Origin: Limonium bicolor
Taxonomy: Eukaryota; Streptophyta; Magnoliopsida; Caryophyllales; Plumbaginaceae
Reading direction: 5' to 3'
Length of the DNA stretch: 64,000 nt
Assembly: GCA_023374045.1 (NCBI GenBank)
Contig: CM041783.1
Span: 126,233,503 to 126,297,502 of the forward strand
Below are positions 1-12,018 of this stretch, piece by piece. Below the pieces are notes generated by a model, which was given only the letters and a program-made list of their open reading frames with translations, searched no databases and was not told the DNA's origin. A program made the position numbers and the translations under genes. Position 1 is the first letter of the stretch. Each line of letters begins with the position of its first letter.

Positions 1-2201
1 CTAAGGGAAATATTACAAGTGTTAGGAAGTTTTGTAAGAAATTGAGAAAGAAGTTTAAACAAGGAATTAGGCAAGTTTAAGATGTTATTTTGGTGTTAGA
101 ATATGCCTAAGTACATGTGTGAAGTTTGGGTAAACAATAGGTGAAGAGAACAAGTAGAACAAAGCTTGAAAATGGCAAGTTTCAAATTCTGTAGCTTTGG
201 TCCGGGACTTAAGTCCAGGGACAAGTCCCGGACCATACACAAAAAAGGGTCGAGAGTTAGTCATACACATTGGTCCGAGACTTAGCTTGAGTACAAAGTC
301 CCAGACCACCCTGTAAAATCACCCGAGAGTTTGTTTATGTGTTGGTCCAGGACCTAAGGTAAGGACCAAGTCCCGGACCACTCTAAAAAATGGTGTTTAA
401 GGTTGAAAATGATTTGTACTGATGGTGATTGATAGGTAATGATGTTATATGTTGTTTACCCCGTTAGGTGAGTTAATGACAAGTCAGAGGGTAGAGTTGT
501 GGTTAAATGTGAAGTAAAACAAGTTAATAATGTGAAGTGATTTAACTAGTCAACGGGGTAAGTACGGTAATTAACTGACGTTACTAATTGTGTATAGGAG
601 CTGCATTTGGTGGTCAACGAACGTAGCAGGGACCAAGGTATGGTTTTCTTGCAACCTGTGTTCTACCGGATTACACCAGCTTATATGCCAACCTGTTTTT
701 CTGTGTGTTTGCCACCTTGCAAGAATAAGCATGAAATGAGTTTACAGTAATTCATTTATGTGGCGTATTTAGTTCTGATACCATTTACCCTTGAAAGTGT
801 TAAACCATAGCTAACCGACTCTAGGATCACATAAGAGATCGGTATTCGGATTTAACGACCCAACCTACGGGAACGTTCTAACTACGGCTATCCATGTGTT
901 AGTTGTGTATTGTTATTGTGTGTAAGTGTATTTACCTCCCTTGTGTGTTTAACCAAATTTGCAACACCTTATGGTGTCGTAATATGATAAGTTCCATAAG
1001 GGAACCTCTAACAAATATATTTATTATGGGGGGTGAGGAATCCGGTCGTTCCGGTCGCACGTGTTGTTTGGGGGTTGATGTCTACATTTGCTTTAACTCC
1101 CTCTCTATTTTTGGTTGTTTTCCTTCTTGGACTACAATCACCCATGAGCCAATAGCTGGCTCACCTACCATGATTATTGTTCGGGGCTAGGGGGTTGATG
1201 TATGGTGTGATCAGTTCTATATTGAGACCGACACATCTAAGTAAAGTTAATATGTACGGTGTGTTCGGAGCCATGTTATATCCAACACCTCTTAAGTAAA
1301 TATACGTTCTCTATGTAGAACAATAAGTTATTGTGTAACGAGCTTAGCATGGGAATAGAAAGATTCTCTAGGCTCCAATGAGATGACTAACTCACATCTC
1401 AGGGTACGAGTCCTCACATGACCTTCTTCGAGTTAGGTTGTATGTATGTTAATATGTGATGTGTGTTGATATATTGAGTATGTTGATCATGAATGTCAAT
1501 CCCACATTATAATAAGAAGAGTTTAAGTATAACTCGATTAAATGGGTAAGTGTCATCTAATAAGGAGTTAGCTCCATTAACGTAGAAACCCTCAAGGGTT
1601 AAAGGGCACAATAAGGTGATCTAACAAGTGCTGATGTGATGATTAAATTGTTTGAATCCTGTTGCTTGGATGTGTGTTAAATACACTTGTGTCATGTGTT
1701 TATAGTTTTCATGCATGATTTAACTATAATCAACCGCATGCTTAGACGACAATTAGTTGTGTGTGGCCCGGTAGCATGCGGGCTACACGATTACCATACC
1801 AGCAAAGGTGCTAAGCCCCTTAGGGCCACCCTTTTCCTTTCAAGTACAATGGAGCTTGAGCCGCTCTAGAGTAGGACAGGGTAGCCATCTGTGCATGGGT
1901 AGTTAATTAAATTACTTATGTATTGTAGGTGTAGTAAGACCGAAATTGTTATCGGCATTGGTTTGTAAATACTCGGTACAGTTGGAATGTAAATGTATAT
2001 TAATTGTTGGAAATGGAACGAGATCTTAATGTGTAGTTGCTCGGGAATCTGGTCCATCAAACCGATATAATGTATAAGTATTAGCCTTGTTTGCCACGTG
2101 GGTGGCTAACGGCGTGTAACACCGATGGTTTATGTAAAATGTTGAGTTGTATTCCGCTGCAATGGTTTGTTAAGTACTGTGTTTGTAGTTGGGGTGTTAC
2201 A
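1..2201 (+). mobile_element. Partial LTR (element I), related to the LTRs of element E
   Basis: The right-hand part of a forward-oriented LTR; its left end lies outside the window. It ends in GGGGTGTTACA at 2201, the same terminus as the LTRs ending at 27986 and 37954. The stretch around 640-760 (for example TGGTTTTCTTGCAACCTGTG) recurs near 26383 and 36350, as do the 'registered' blocks around 1030-1060 and 1740-1830. The order of blocks matches E, but divergence is clearly higher, so this is an older member of the same LTR group. No PBS follows at 2202; the next bases belong to an Athila fragment. It is therefore either a 3' LTR or a solo LTR. There is no coding potential beyond short chance frames. 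Confidence 0.75.
196..385. repeat. Palindromic GGTCCG/CGGACC array in LTR I
   Basis: Three imperfect palindromes of about 36-40 bp. Each opens with a GGTCCG-like box (199, 272, 344) and closes with CCCGGACCA or CCCAGACCA. Starts are 73 and 72 bp apart. This is the counterpart of the arrays in elements E, J, C, D and G. Confidence 0.8.
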
Positions 2202-2237
2202 GGTACACTTGCCGAGGTTTTAACCCGTACAAGTTTT

Positions 2238-2255
2238 TGGCGCCATGGCCGGGGG
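2238..2255 (+). other. Degenerate primer binding site of Athila fragment K
   Basis: TGGCGCCATGGCCGGGGG resembles the complement of the plant tRNA-Asp 3' end (TGGCGCCGTTGCCGGGG) seen intact in element J at 18419-18435, with about two substitutions. The flanking leader wording is also Athila-like. Confidence 0.65.
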
Positions 2256-2656
2256 CACAGTTATTTAGTTTAATTTCTATTTTATTTTTCTTTTCTCTTA
2301 TTTTTGTTCTATATTGTTTATTTATTTTGTTTATTTAATTTGGTGATTATTTCAGTTGTTTGCTTATTTCTGATTTTTTTAGTTATTTCATTTTTAGGCT
2401 TAGAATTTTTGTCTAGGTTTAATTTATTTTCAGTTTATGTTTCGGGATTTTTTATTTCATTAGTTTAATTTTTGGTTTTGTTTAATTTTTAATATTCCTT
2501 TTTGTTTTTCATTAATTTTATTTAATGGAGTTTATTTTGTTTAAGGTTATTTTATCTTGTTTTCTATTTATCAGATTTATGTGTATGCATGTGACTCGTT
2601 TTGTAGGCTAGTAGAATTCGTCAAGGGTAGTTCTAGATACTCCAATTGAGCCAGAA
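2256..2656 (+). other. T-rich untranslated leader of Athila fragment K
   Basis: About 400 bp, strongly T-rich on the plus strand, between PBS and gag. Athila elements usually have an AT-rich leader here. I see no gene or other signal in it. Confidence 0.4.
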
Positions 2657-3529
2657 GTGTTGATCAAGGATTCGACAGTTGATACATTTGTTCCAGAAGA
2701 GGAGTTTACTATGAGGGATACGAGTAACAACCAAGAGAGAAGGATGAATGACTACACCCGTCCGAATGTGGAGGGACTCACATCACCCATAGTGATTCCT
2801 CCACAACCGGCGGGGGTAGAATCGCAATTCAAGACACACTACATCACGATGGTATTGAATGCACCACAGTTCAGTGGGACAGTTACCGAAGATCCAAATG
2901 TTCATCTCACGTCCTTTCTAAGGTTGGTTGGAGCGTGTTCAACCCCGGCATCTCAGGAGGTAGCAAGGCTGACTTTGTTTCCCTTTTCCTTAAGGGATAG
3001 AGCTGCAGAGTGGTTAAACTCCGTGGGTGCTGACAACATCACTTCTTGGGCTCAGCTCGCCAACACATTCTTGGCAAAGTACTTCCCACCGTCTTGCATG
3101 ATGTCCATGAGTGGTGAGATCACAAATTTCAAACAATATAGTGGGGAGACTCTTTCAGAGGCTTGTGAGAGATTCAAGGGTATTGTTCAGTGAGTGCCAC
3201 ATCACACTCTGGGTGAGGTAGTTGTGTTGCGATCCTTCTACAAGGACCTAGATCCTTAGAGCCGCATATTAGTAGACACTTGTGCAGGAGGTAGTCTCAT
3301 GGAGCTTCCAATTACTAGAATGAAAAAGCTACTTGAGACACTGACCAACTCGGCTAACCAGTGGGGAGGTGCTAGGGCTGCTTCTGAGGTCCTTCCAAAG
3401 AAGACTGCTGGAATCTATGAGGTAGATTCAAATACCCTTTTCGCTATTAGGATGGATAGCATGTCTAAGCAGTTTGAGAAGATGTGTTTAATGATGAATC
3501 CACAGGCCAGTGCAGCTGTTAACAGCTAA
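2657..3529 (+). pseudogene. gag: Athila-type gag (capsid) fragment, nonsense-mutated
   Basis: Gag would form the retroelement's cytoplasmic virus-like particle. The frame shows the retrotransposon-gag core: LTLFPFSLRDRAAEWLNS, then TSWAQLANTFLAKYFPP at roughly residues 113-155, the usual Athila pattern. The single frame runs 2657-3529 but holds a TGA at 3191-3193 and a TAG at 3257-3259; homology continues unshifted after each (the GGSLMELPITRMKKLL block from about 3285). It stops at 3529, before any zinc knuckle, so the C-terminal part, protease and pol are absent. It sits about 400 bp after the PBS, as expected. It is an inactive relic. Confidence 0.75.
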
Positions 3530-3669
3530 ACTTAGCTATTTCTTCCAATAGATATCCACTACAAATGGAGCCTTCGACTTGATTTTTGTTTGTTATTTTC
3601 CTTTTAAGCTTTCGTAGATACCTATAATTGACAAGGGTAATCAATGATGCAAATGATAGGCAGTTCCTA
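3530..3669. other. Junction between Athila fragment and CACTA remnant
   Basis: No gene seen. A CACTACAAA string at 3557-3565 resembles a CACTA terminus, but nothing pairs with it here. Confidence 0.3.
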
Positions 3670-4930
3670 CTATAGCACAAATGTAAGATTAGCTAGCGAT
3701 GTACTTAAGGGTATGTACCTTTCAAATGGATACATCCATCTATATTGTACAGGACCAGCTAGCTTTGCTTCATATGGCAAGTGTATTGGAAGATGTTCCA
3801 TTGAATCAAAATAACTTGGGGGAAATCCTTTCCAATTTACATAAAATAATTGGAATTCCATCCCCATCTTTTTAACATCTTCCACTGAAAGCGAAGTTAA
3901 AGTCAACTCTTTAAAAAAAAGGCTAAACTCTGTAATTGGCTCCCATAGAGGGAGAAGCTGCCGAAAGGCAATGGGTAACAATCTCTACATAAAAACATGA
4001 CAATCATGGCTTTTCATCTCATGCAACCTCAAATTTCTCAAATCAACACATCTTCCTAAACTTGACGCGTAGCCATCTGGATACTTTAACTGTTTCACCC
4101 AATCACACAAAATTTGTCTTGCTTCTTTATCTAGCACATAAGATGCCTTTGGATATTTTTTTGACACTGGATCGTAAGCCAACTCTGGCCGGTTACATAT
4201 TTCATTTAACTCGTCCCTTGACTTTTTGGTGCCTTTTTTTTTTTGCCATTAACATTGAGAATCGTGTTGAAAATGTTGTCAAACACATTTTTTTCTATAT
4301 CCATGACATAAAGATTGTGCCTAATCAACAATTTTCTCCAATACAGCAGATCCCAAAATATACTTCTTTTGTTCCAACCACAAGTCTTTGATATCACGGC
4401 ATTCACCTTCTTTAGCCCTAATCGGTTCAACTCAGATAAAATCTCATCGCCATCCTTTATGTAGGATGCGCATGTCCTCACCACTGATTCTTTTCTAAAC
4501 CCATTTTTGTCATAACGAAATTGATGCCTTGACGGGAGAAACTTCCTGTGATTGTCAAACCATGATTGCTTATGACTACATGGAAGGGTGAAAGCATTAG
4601 TTTCCTCCATACAATATGGACATGCCAACCTGCCCGCCGTGCTCCATCCAGAAAGCATTGCATAAGCGGGGAAGTCGCTGATGGTCCATAACAAAACGGC
4701 TTTCATAATGAAATTTTGCTTTTTTGACACGTCATATGTGAGAACACCTGCATTCCATAAATTTTGAAGCTCTTCAATTAGAGGCTACAAGAAGACATCA
4801 ATCTTTGCCTTAGGGTTGCTTGGCCCTGGTACCAGCATAGTGAGGAAAAAGAATTCATCCTTCATACACATACCGGGGGGTAGGTTGTAAGGGGTGAGAA
4901 TCACTGGCCATGATGAGTATTGACACCCAC
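3670..4930 (-). pseudogene. tnp2: CACTA (En/Spm) transposase TNP2 remnant with DUF4218 region
   Basis: TNP2 is the transposase of plant CACTA DNA transposons and acts on terminal repeats in the nucleus. Read on the minus strand, 4930 to about 4206 carries the TNP2 core (PVILTPYNLPP-like segment, then WTISDFPAYAMLSGWSTAG and a CPYC metal-ligand pair). 4182-3985 continues it (KSHDCHVFM). 3981-3670 matches the downstream DUF4218 region (FFDSMEHLPIHLPYEAKLAGP-like, then QYRWMYPFER). Breaks: a stop near 4898-4900, a frameshift at a run of 11 T (minus A) near 4234-4244, and a TAG at 3982-3984. Coding stops just after the MYPFER block, where a GTACATAC string could be an old splice donor. The 5' part is cut off at 4930 by insertion of element A. 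Confidence 0.85.
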
Positions 4931-5729
4931 TGTAACGCCCCTATTAAACATAAATGCAGCGGAAAATAAAATACTATGGCGTTTACAGATCATCGGGTTC
5001 CAAACACCCGACACCAAACCTCACCAATTACAACTTATAAAATTACAAAAGCTACGGTCTGAACCTCGAGAAAACTTAACGTAAACATAATAGTAATAAA
5101 ATACATTAACTCTCCACAAAACCTAATCCCATCCCAATCACTCATTCTCTTCGTGGCCACCTGTATATCAACTCGTACCTGCAAGATGAAACCAAGCAGC
5201 TCACCCCGAGAGGGGAGAGTCAGTTCCCTGGAATGGAACTGGTACGATTCTCCAAAACAAACTCATAAACATAACTCTTTAATAAATAATAACTTGAAGA
5301 CAAACACTTAAAGCAACATAGAGGAATAAGGCACTTTAAAATCACCAACTCAAATAACACGTTGAGAAAAGAGACAAATAACAGAAAGATAAAGTTAGAC
5401 AATTAAAAGAAATCACACTATAAGTTAGTGAATATCCATTGCTTGTGTTAGATTCAGTTCCAATTAGGAGTAGAAAGACCCAAGTAGTCACAAGGACTAG
5501 GGAAGAAAGAAGATATCCAAGAACCCGTAACTCAAAAGTGGAATAAAACCCATTGGGAGAGACAGCCCCCACCGCCAGTTAGTTGTCACAAGGAAGAGGT
5601 AAACATACCTCCGCTGTCAGTTGTCGATATGGACGAGGTATAGCAGACCTCCGCTGCCACCGACCCGTTCTCAGTCATCAGTGAAAAGTGTGTGCACCAC
5701 TTAATAGAAAGAATCCATACTGAGTACCA

Positions 5730-6040
5730 AGATTGACATTTTCCCATATTACCACTAGACCATTAACTGCACAAGGGCAATACCAAAACACTCAGTCCTA
5801 CAGAGTGCAGAGGCGTAAACCCTCAGCAATAAATATCTAATAGAAATAACCCATTCCCAATAAGGCTGATCAAACTCGACTCATGGATGAAACAATACCC
5901 ATAGTCCAAAGGGAGAATTTACCAATACCAGATATTTTCCTATATTCCCAGTTACCCCACTAGATCATTAACTGCACAAGTGCAATACCAAAACACTCAG
6001 TCCTACAGAGTGCAGAAGCGTAAACCCTAGGCAGTTAAGA
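5730..6040 (-). repeat. Duplicated ~205-bp block in LTR A
   Basis: CATTAACTGCACAA begins at 5761 and again at 5966, and each copy is followed by the same text (CACTCAGTCCTACAGAGTGC). The copies are 205 bp apart. A third, diverged copy in the corresponding sense lies inside element E at about 31320-31430. Confidence 0.75.
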
Positions 6041-6596
6041 TCTAATGGAACAACCAGATATGAGGAACCAATAACCATGTAAGTTTCACATTCAAGGCTC
6101 AGTTAGTCACATCAAGCTGAGTTAGTCACACAACAGTTTCCTTTTGAAATCCATTTAAGATCAGTTGGCATTTTCCAAAACATTCCATAAAGTTCGTTAG
6201 TAAAGTCTTTGAGTATGAGAAATCGTACTTGGTATATGAAGAAGCAGTAACTAACTCGAATGAGTGATCCCCCACTAATAACCTATAATTAAGGTGTTCC
6301 AAGTATTGATTAGTTAAGGAACTTATAAACTAAATATTTTCTATTCTTACTCATTTATAGTTTCAGGTTACCATTATTCTCTCACAAAGATTTGGGCCAG
6401 ATTTTGTTAATAAATCTTTTGTTAGGCCCATTTCATTTAATCTGGAATGATTTAGGATTTATCCCGAGAGTGGCCCTAACTCTCGTTGAATTGTTTAAGT
6501 GGGCTTTTTGGAGTTCATGGACTTAGGCCCAGTAGGATGGCCCAAGTCCGTGTTTACCTTTTCGTTAGTTGATTAAACTTCCTAAAAAGAGTTTGT

Positions 6597-6657
6597 GAGG
6601 TTTTGAACGTGCAACCTCGATTTAAGTCTAGGTTTGATTTGACCATTTGCGCCATGG
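6597..6657 (-). other. Degenerate tRNA-like (SINE-like) module in LTR A
   Basis: On the minus strand an A-box-like ATGGCGCAAATGGTC is followed about 40 bp later by a weak B-box-like GTTCAAAACC. Plant LTRs often hold such tRNA-derived relics. Too degenerate to call a gene. Confidence 0.25.
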
Positions 6658-6940
6658 AATTTGTATGTCTTGGGGGTACATTTAATTTTATTTCAATCAC
6701 TTACCCTCAGTCATAGGGTTAACTTAATTAAGCTCTTAAGTTATAATGGATAAATTTTACTTTAATACATGACTAAGGTTTAGGATCTATATTTCTCCTA
6801 ACAATCCACTTATACGTCACATTAACATTTAATGTTTTGATTGTTGCGTATGAACTAGGTTTACTCGAATATGTCCCCTCTTATTACATTTCCCATAGGT
6901 ATATATTTCCTTTATTTATGTTAATGTGTATGCATGTACC

Positions 6941-8548
6941 TGCAAACAGGATAATTGATCTACTAAAACTAAACAATTAATCTAGAAAATAATAAATCAA
7001 TAAGTCTGTCGGGTTGCAAAAATCCCGGTCACTATAGTATAGAAAGTTAAGCAACCAAGTATCGAACCGTGGGACTTGAATAAATAAGCCTAAGTCCTAT
7101 CCTAAATCCTAATAAAACTGCAAATTCAGGGGGGTTGTGAATTGTTTTTGAATCCGAATCGAATAAATGCAAATCAGAATTGAAATAAGCAATCAGTAAA
7201 ATGAATGATGAGTTTGATTGTACGAGTGGAACTCCGGGTTCAGGTTGTTCTTTCTTGATTAAATCTAGTAACTTCTACAACTTAATTATGAGAACGGAAA
7301 GGCCAATTCTTCCTATCTCTTCAATGCTAAATCCTAGTTCATTGAAGAGCTCACCTATCAGGACATGTCAACTCTAATCTAGCAGTTGGCAAAACACATA
7401 CAGGCGGAATAAGCACAAAGAATTGTTAGCGTTTGTAGGAAAGATTATCTATCCGACTAATCCTTCCCCAAATTCCCAGGTTAACTCGAACTCCCTACTA
7501 ATCACCTTGTCTGATCTTAATAGGTTTCGCAGAACAACTCTATAACTCGCGAAATTAATAGAGAAGAAAATTGATAGTCATTAACCTGAAAACAATCCGT
7601 TACAGCCTCATAATCAAATTGCAGAATTCTTAACTACATTGAATCCATCTTGAACAACCCTACCCCAGAGTTAATCCCTACTAGCCAGACATTGCCAATG
7701 AAAAGATAAATACAATCAACATAGAAACTATCTAAAGGTAGAAAAACCCTTTTGTTGATTGACTATCCAGAATCGGTGGATGCAGGTGCAAGGTTGAAGA
7801 TGATAGTCGCACTTCCCTCTGTCGATGCTCCTCCAGAACGATGATGGAATGATTGGTGAATGTGGATGAAGGCGAACCGATGCAATTGGCGTGGATGATT
7901 GGAGAGAACCTCGTTTATCAGTGTGGAAGGGAGTGTTGTAATGATCGATGATGCGTGAATGCCTTCTCCCTCTGATTAGGTCATTTAAATAGACCTTTCT
8001 CTCTCTTTTTCCCTTCAAAACGCCGAGTTTGTGCTGTAATTTTCGTGCCGTCCGAACATTGGTCCGAACTTCAAAGTTCGGACACAATGCTTTGAGCGAT
8101 TCAATTCAGAAAGTTTCGACCTGTGTCCGAACTTTGATGTTCGGACACAAGTTCGGACATGCTCCGTACTTCAGACCTCCGGCTTTTCTCAACTATGTCC
8201 GAACTTCGATGTTCGGACCGAAGTTCGGACATCCCATCAGGCGCAGCATACAAACTCTCGACTTGCGTCCGAACTTGGAAGTTCGGACACAAGCTCGGAC
8301 ACACCTTAAAAATCCTCTAACTTCTTCATTTTGACTCCGATTCGACCCCCGTTTGTTGCATTACCTCCCTTGTGAGTTAATCTAGTGTTTCCTTGGCTTT
8401 TCTCTGCATTTAACATAGAAAAAGTGTATCAAGCCTTAACAAACAACAAACCACAGAAAAACGCAAGATAAGTGTGGAATAGTATCAATTCGCGTATACA
8501 AAATAGACATTAAAGACCATTAGAACCATTCATATTTCACACTCATCA
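6941..8548 (-). repeat. 3' LTR of element J
   Basis: 1608 bp. On the plus strand it runs from TGCAAACAGGATAATTG to CACACTCATCA; it matches 18439-20040 almost base for base. Differences are concentrated as small indels in the first 210 bp. It carries the palindrome array at 8051-8303. Confidence 0.95.
8051..8303. repeat. GTCCGAACTT palindrome array in the 3' LTR of J
   Basis: Imperfect palindromes built from TCCGAACTT and its complement AAGTTCGGA start at 8063, 8126, 8198 and 8268 (63, 72 and 70 bp apart), with a partial unit at 8051. Core shape: a TCCGAACTT box, a TTCGGAC box, then a third AAGTTCGGACA box. Confidence 0.85.
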
Positions 8549-8565
8549 AACCTCCTCACACTTAA
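8549..8565 (-). other. Polypurine tract of element J
   Basis: On the minus strand, TTAAGTGTGAGGAGGTT directly precedes the 3' LTR start TGATGAGTGTG. Purine-rich and in the correct place to prime plus-strand DNA. Confidence 0.75.
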
Positions 8566-9936
8566 CCTTTGCTTGTCCTCAAGCAAAGCAGGAGTAAAAT
8601 GTCTCAGAATGCCTCAGGGTCAAACCTTGGGATTGCATAAAATAAGGAGCTTAAGACACAATAATCACCCAAGAATCGATCTGCTCTTAACTGCATGTCT
8701 CTCAAACAATGAAGTACGCTTTTTAAAACAAAAGACTATGAAGAAGCTAAATCATGAAGTCAAAACGTAGAGTAACCCAGAACCTTCCAACCTTTTCTCT
8801 TCTCAAACCCGTGGATGACAAGGGGTGTGAAGTTATGCCATATTCCGCAGAACCTTTCAACACCACGTACTCATGATCTAATTTTAAGGAATTATCATAA
8901 ACATAAGACTTTAAAGAACTTCCTTTTTTTTTCTTGCATATATATCAATTTTTCGCACATAATTCATCCCCAGACTTTTCTCTCCATCCTTGTAACGGTA
9001 TTGGGTCTTTTATCCCAGATCAGACGACCTTAGGTAAATGGGTGATGAAACACCCCTAGGACTTAATAACCGGATGGAAGAGGCCTGTTTTTGGTTCAGA
9101 AAAAGAAACTTAGATCAGAGGAGTACCTTGCCTTTATCCTTCATTCCAGACATTCTCACCATTCCCAGGGTTCCAAGTTAAACCAGTTCTAACTTCACAA
9201 CCAACTTGTTCACAGATATTTAACAAAATTCAGCCATTTGAAAATATGATAAGAGAGCACACAATTTTGAGCAAACCAACTCTAAAGGTCAGTACCGGAC
9301 TCAACTCCACAACTAAAGATCCACCCAAGTATTCAACACTAAGAAGCACTCTAAGGGAATTACCCCCACATAGCCCAAAACCAAACAAAAATTAAGTAAG
9401 GGAAAAATGACTGACACATTCAGAAAGATCTCCCCCTTCCTCACACTTAATGAAGAGCAATGTCCGCATTGTTCAGAAATTAATCACAAGAAGGAGATCG
9501 GACTAAATGTGTCAGACTCACAAGGGTGAATTGAACAGTGACAAAGTTATTCACAATTTAAAGCACAGGCCGAACAGTAACCAAAAAGAAAAAGAAACTA
9601 AAAACTCCCCTGATTTCTTTTGTGATGCTTTGAGGAAGTGATTCTTCCTCACACTTAGTGTCCTCGCAGGGGAGAATGTTTCCTCACACTCGCTTGAAGC
9701 TAGGGTCCGGCATGGAGTCAGCCCAATAAGGTACACTTGCACACATTCAAACAAAAACAAAAGTGTGCTAGAAGCATCGATTAGTGACAGCCAATATTCA
9801 GAGTTAAGATTCAAATAAACAAAAATCAAAAGAAAAATTACAACCCAATCGAAATACAAGAAATCAGTTCAACAACTAAAACAAATCCAGAAAGAAGTCC
9901 AAGAATGGCTTCTAAACAAAAACAGCAAGCAGCATC
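8566..9936 (-). other. 3' non-coding region of element J
   Basis: About 1.4 kb without a credible gene. PPT-like strings (CCTCACACTTA on the plus strand) recur at about 9434 and 9650. Confidence 0.5.
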
Positions 9937-11145
9937 CTAATCACTGTGGAGGCGGATAGTACGCCTGCCACTGCTGGAACTGATCGAGCAGAGCCTGATA
10001 GTCTTCCTGAGAGCGACGGGCCTGCTGCTGCAGAGTCTCGATCTCCGCCTGATAGCGCCGATCCATGTCCTCGAAACGAGACTCCAGCTGAGCAAACTCA
10101 TAGCGAGTGACGTACTCGCTCCCAGGGGCCGGCAGTGCAAGATAGGCCTCCTCCTCATCAGGTGTAGCAGCATGGGCGGGCTCTGATGGTCCCTCACCGG
10201 CCTCTCTCTGGCGCTTCTGCGGTCGCGCTGCAGCCTTCTTCCTCCACACCCCCTCGCTATACTCAAACCACATCTTCTTCATAGCTCCCACATCAATAGG
10301 GGACCGCGCGCATGCAGCCCCAGATGGAATGGTAACCATCTGCCTCTTGAGGATGTGGCAGAGCATGACCGGATAGCCGAGCTTGTGTCGGTCCTTGTGC
10401 TCTATGATACTGTAGGTGCAAGAAGATCACCCAAGGCAGATAGGTAACCTCGGCAGCCCCAACAAACGACGGGTTCAGCACCGCCTGAAGAAGTAGAAAG
10501 TCAGTCTGGTTCAGGTCGGAGCTCTGACGAGGTACAATGTTCGCAGCCAGCAGTGCGAGCAGAACTCTCTCCTGGGGGCTCTGAAGCGCATCAGCAGGGA
10601 CGACCTGCTTTGATGGGTCATCCCCCTGCGTCGTCTCGGCCCCTGAACCATAAGGGGAGTGTAGTGGTGGATAGCTGCGTTTTTGAAATCAACAGGGTTG
10701 AGGTGTTGAGGAGCCTCGGGGGCGGGATGCGGGAGCTCCATATTGAGCAATCTCGAAGGTGGAAACCGTCACTCTTCACCGTCTACAAGTGACCTGATCT
10801 GGCCGTCCTGGAAGGTGGCATTCGCATAGAACATACGAACAATCCGTTCCGAGTATTTGCCCCCCATATCCAGAATCTTGCCCCAGCCAAATTGGTCTAA
10901 TAGAGCTCTCAAACCCAGCTGTTGCTCCAGTTCTGGCACCACCCCGCGCTCAGCAATATGTCTACCTCCTTCTCAAACCACACCCGGGCTTCATCATTTC
11001 TGAATTCCGGCTCCAGACCTCGACGGCTGGAGCTTGCACCAGCTCTTGCAGCCCTTTTACCTCGGCCTGTGATTCGGCTCAGCATCTGCTCAACAAGGGT
11101 GACAATGTCAAATAAAGGAAAGCAATGGAATAGTCTAACATGCAC
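9937..11145 (-). pseudogene. Athila accessory (third) ORF remnant
   Basis: Downstream of pol and in the same orientation, where Athila elements carry an extra, often 'env-like', ORF. The reading is broken into frames 11145-10909, 10750-10511, 10481-10293 and 10366-9941. Visible parts in order: an Arg/Ser-rich N-terminal stretch followed by RNDEARVWFEKEVD; a WGKILDMGGKYSERIVRMFY segment (about 10900-10830), typical of a family annotated as putative plant transposon protein; and a C-terminal part with a basic RPQKRQRE patch and a probable coiled coil (Glu/Gln-rich, about 10150-9960). I see no signal peptide or transmembrane anchor, so an envelope role is not supported. Function is unknown; at least two frameshifts. 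Confidence 0.5.
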
Positions 11146-12018
11146 TGAATTTATCCAAAATTTGACAGAGTGTCCCCTAAAAATTCATCAATCTCCACAA
11201 CACGGTTCAAGCAATCTTCCAATTTCAGTATATTTAGCACTAACAGGCAACGACCAGAAGAGACTTAATTGATATAATCAGATTCCTGTTAAAAGGTGTT
11301 CAGTACCAACAAAGCAAGCACCAACCAAGTCTCAGTCAGTTGCAAATCCAACCGCAATCTCAAAACCAAACTCAACTGCTCATTTCCACACAAAGAGGTA
11401 GTTCTAATCACATCTAACCCGTCAAAAAGGGTACCTTGTTCCAACAGTTCAGCTTAATCTCAATCACTTATTTTTTCAGCCATGCAAGATACGATTACAC
11501 ACTCAAATATGCATATTGAAATCATAGTTGGGCAGTTTAACACATCTCCATCCAGCAACTTACAGCAAATCGGATAATAAACCCACAATACGCAAATGAA
11601 GCTCAGAAATCGCAATAATAACCAGCATAGTCTCGTTTTTTTTATACCTCAATTCCAAATCTTGTCGAAACACATTAAAAGAGGTAGAAAAGTAGAGGAA
11701 TTACCTTGTTGGAGTTGAATGAATGTTTAGAAGTAGAAATAACAGCCAAAATCTGCACAAATCGAACTCAACAACCCCCAATTCGGTAGTTAGGGTTCGA
11801 ACAGGTGTGCTTTAAAATCGGGCAGATTCGAGATATTTCTGGTGGATTTCGAGTGCTAGGAGTGTAGAGGATTCAAAACCGAAGAGATTGGTAGTAAGAA
11901 TGAGGGATTTGATGGAGTTTTGAGGGAGATATGGGAGATTGGAGAAGAGGGTTATATGGTGGTTGAGGCGTCGCGCGAGGTAGGGGATGAAGTTTTGGAA
12001 AATTTTTTCGTTTTTTAC
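11146..12018 (-). other. Non-coding spacer of element J
   Basis: No gene seen. Lies between the accessory ORF and the palindrome array. Confidence 0.5.

Larger units (their letters stand above)
2202..3529 (+). mobile_element. Athila-type LTR retrotransposon fragment (K)
   Basis: Internal 5' part of a Ty3/gypsy Athila-like element: a tRNA-Asp-type PBS (2238-2255), a T-rich leader (2256-2656) and a decayed gag (2657-3529). Its own LTR is missing because LTR I lies directly upstream. The rest of gag and all of pol are missing on the right, where the homology stops and a CACTA remnant begins about 140 bp later. Confidence 0.7.
4931..6940 (-). repeat. 3' LTR of element A, piece 1
   Basis: Starts TGTAACGCCCC on the plus strand, i.e. 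the 3' end of a minus-strand LTR. Non-coding. It contains a duplicated block (5730-6040) and a tRNA-like module (6597-6657). It is cut at 6940 by element J; the next base of the same LTR is 20046. Confidence 0.75.

Noticed and set aside
3557..3565. CACTACAAA as the terminal repeat of the CACTA element
   Set aside because: It lies only about 100 bp from the transposase end, has no partner terminus or target duplication, and a 9-bp match is expected by chance.
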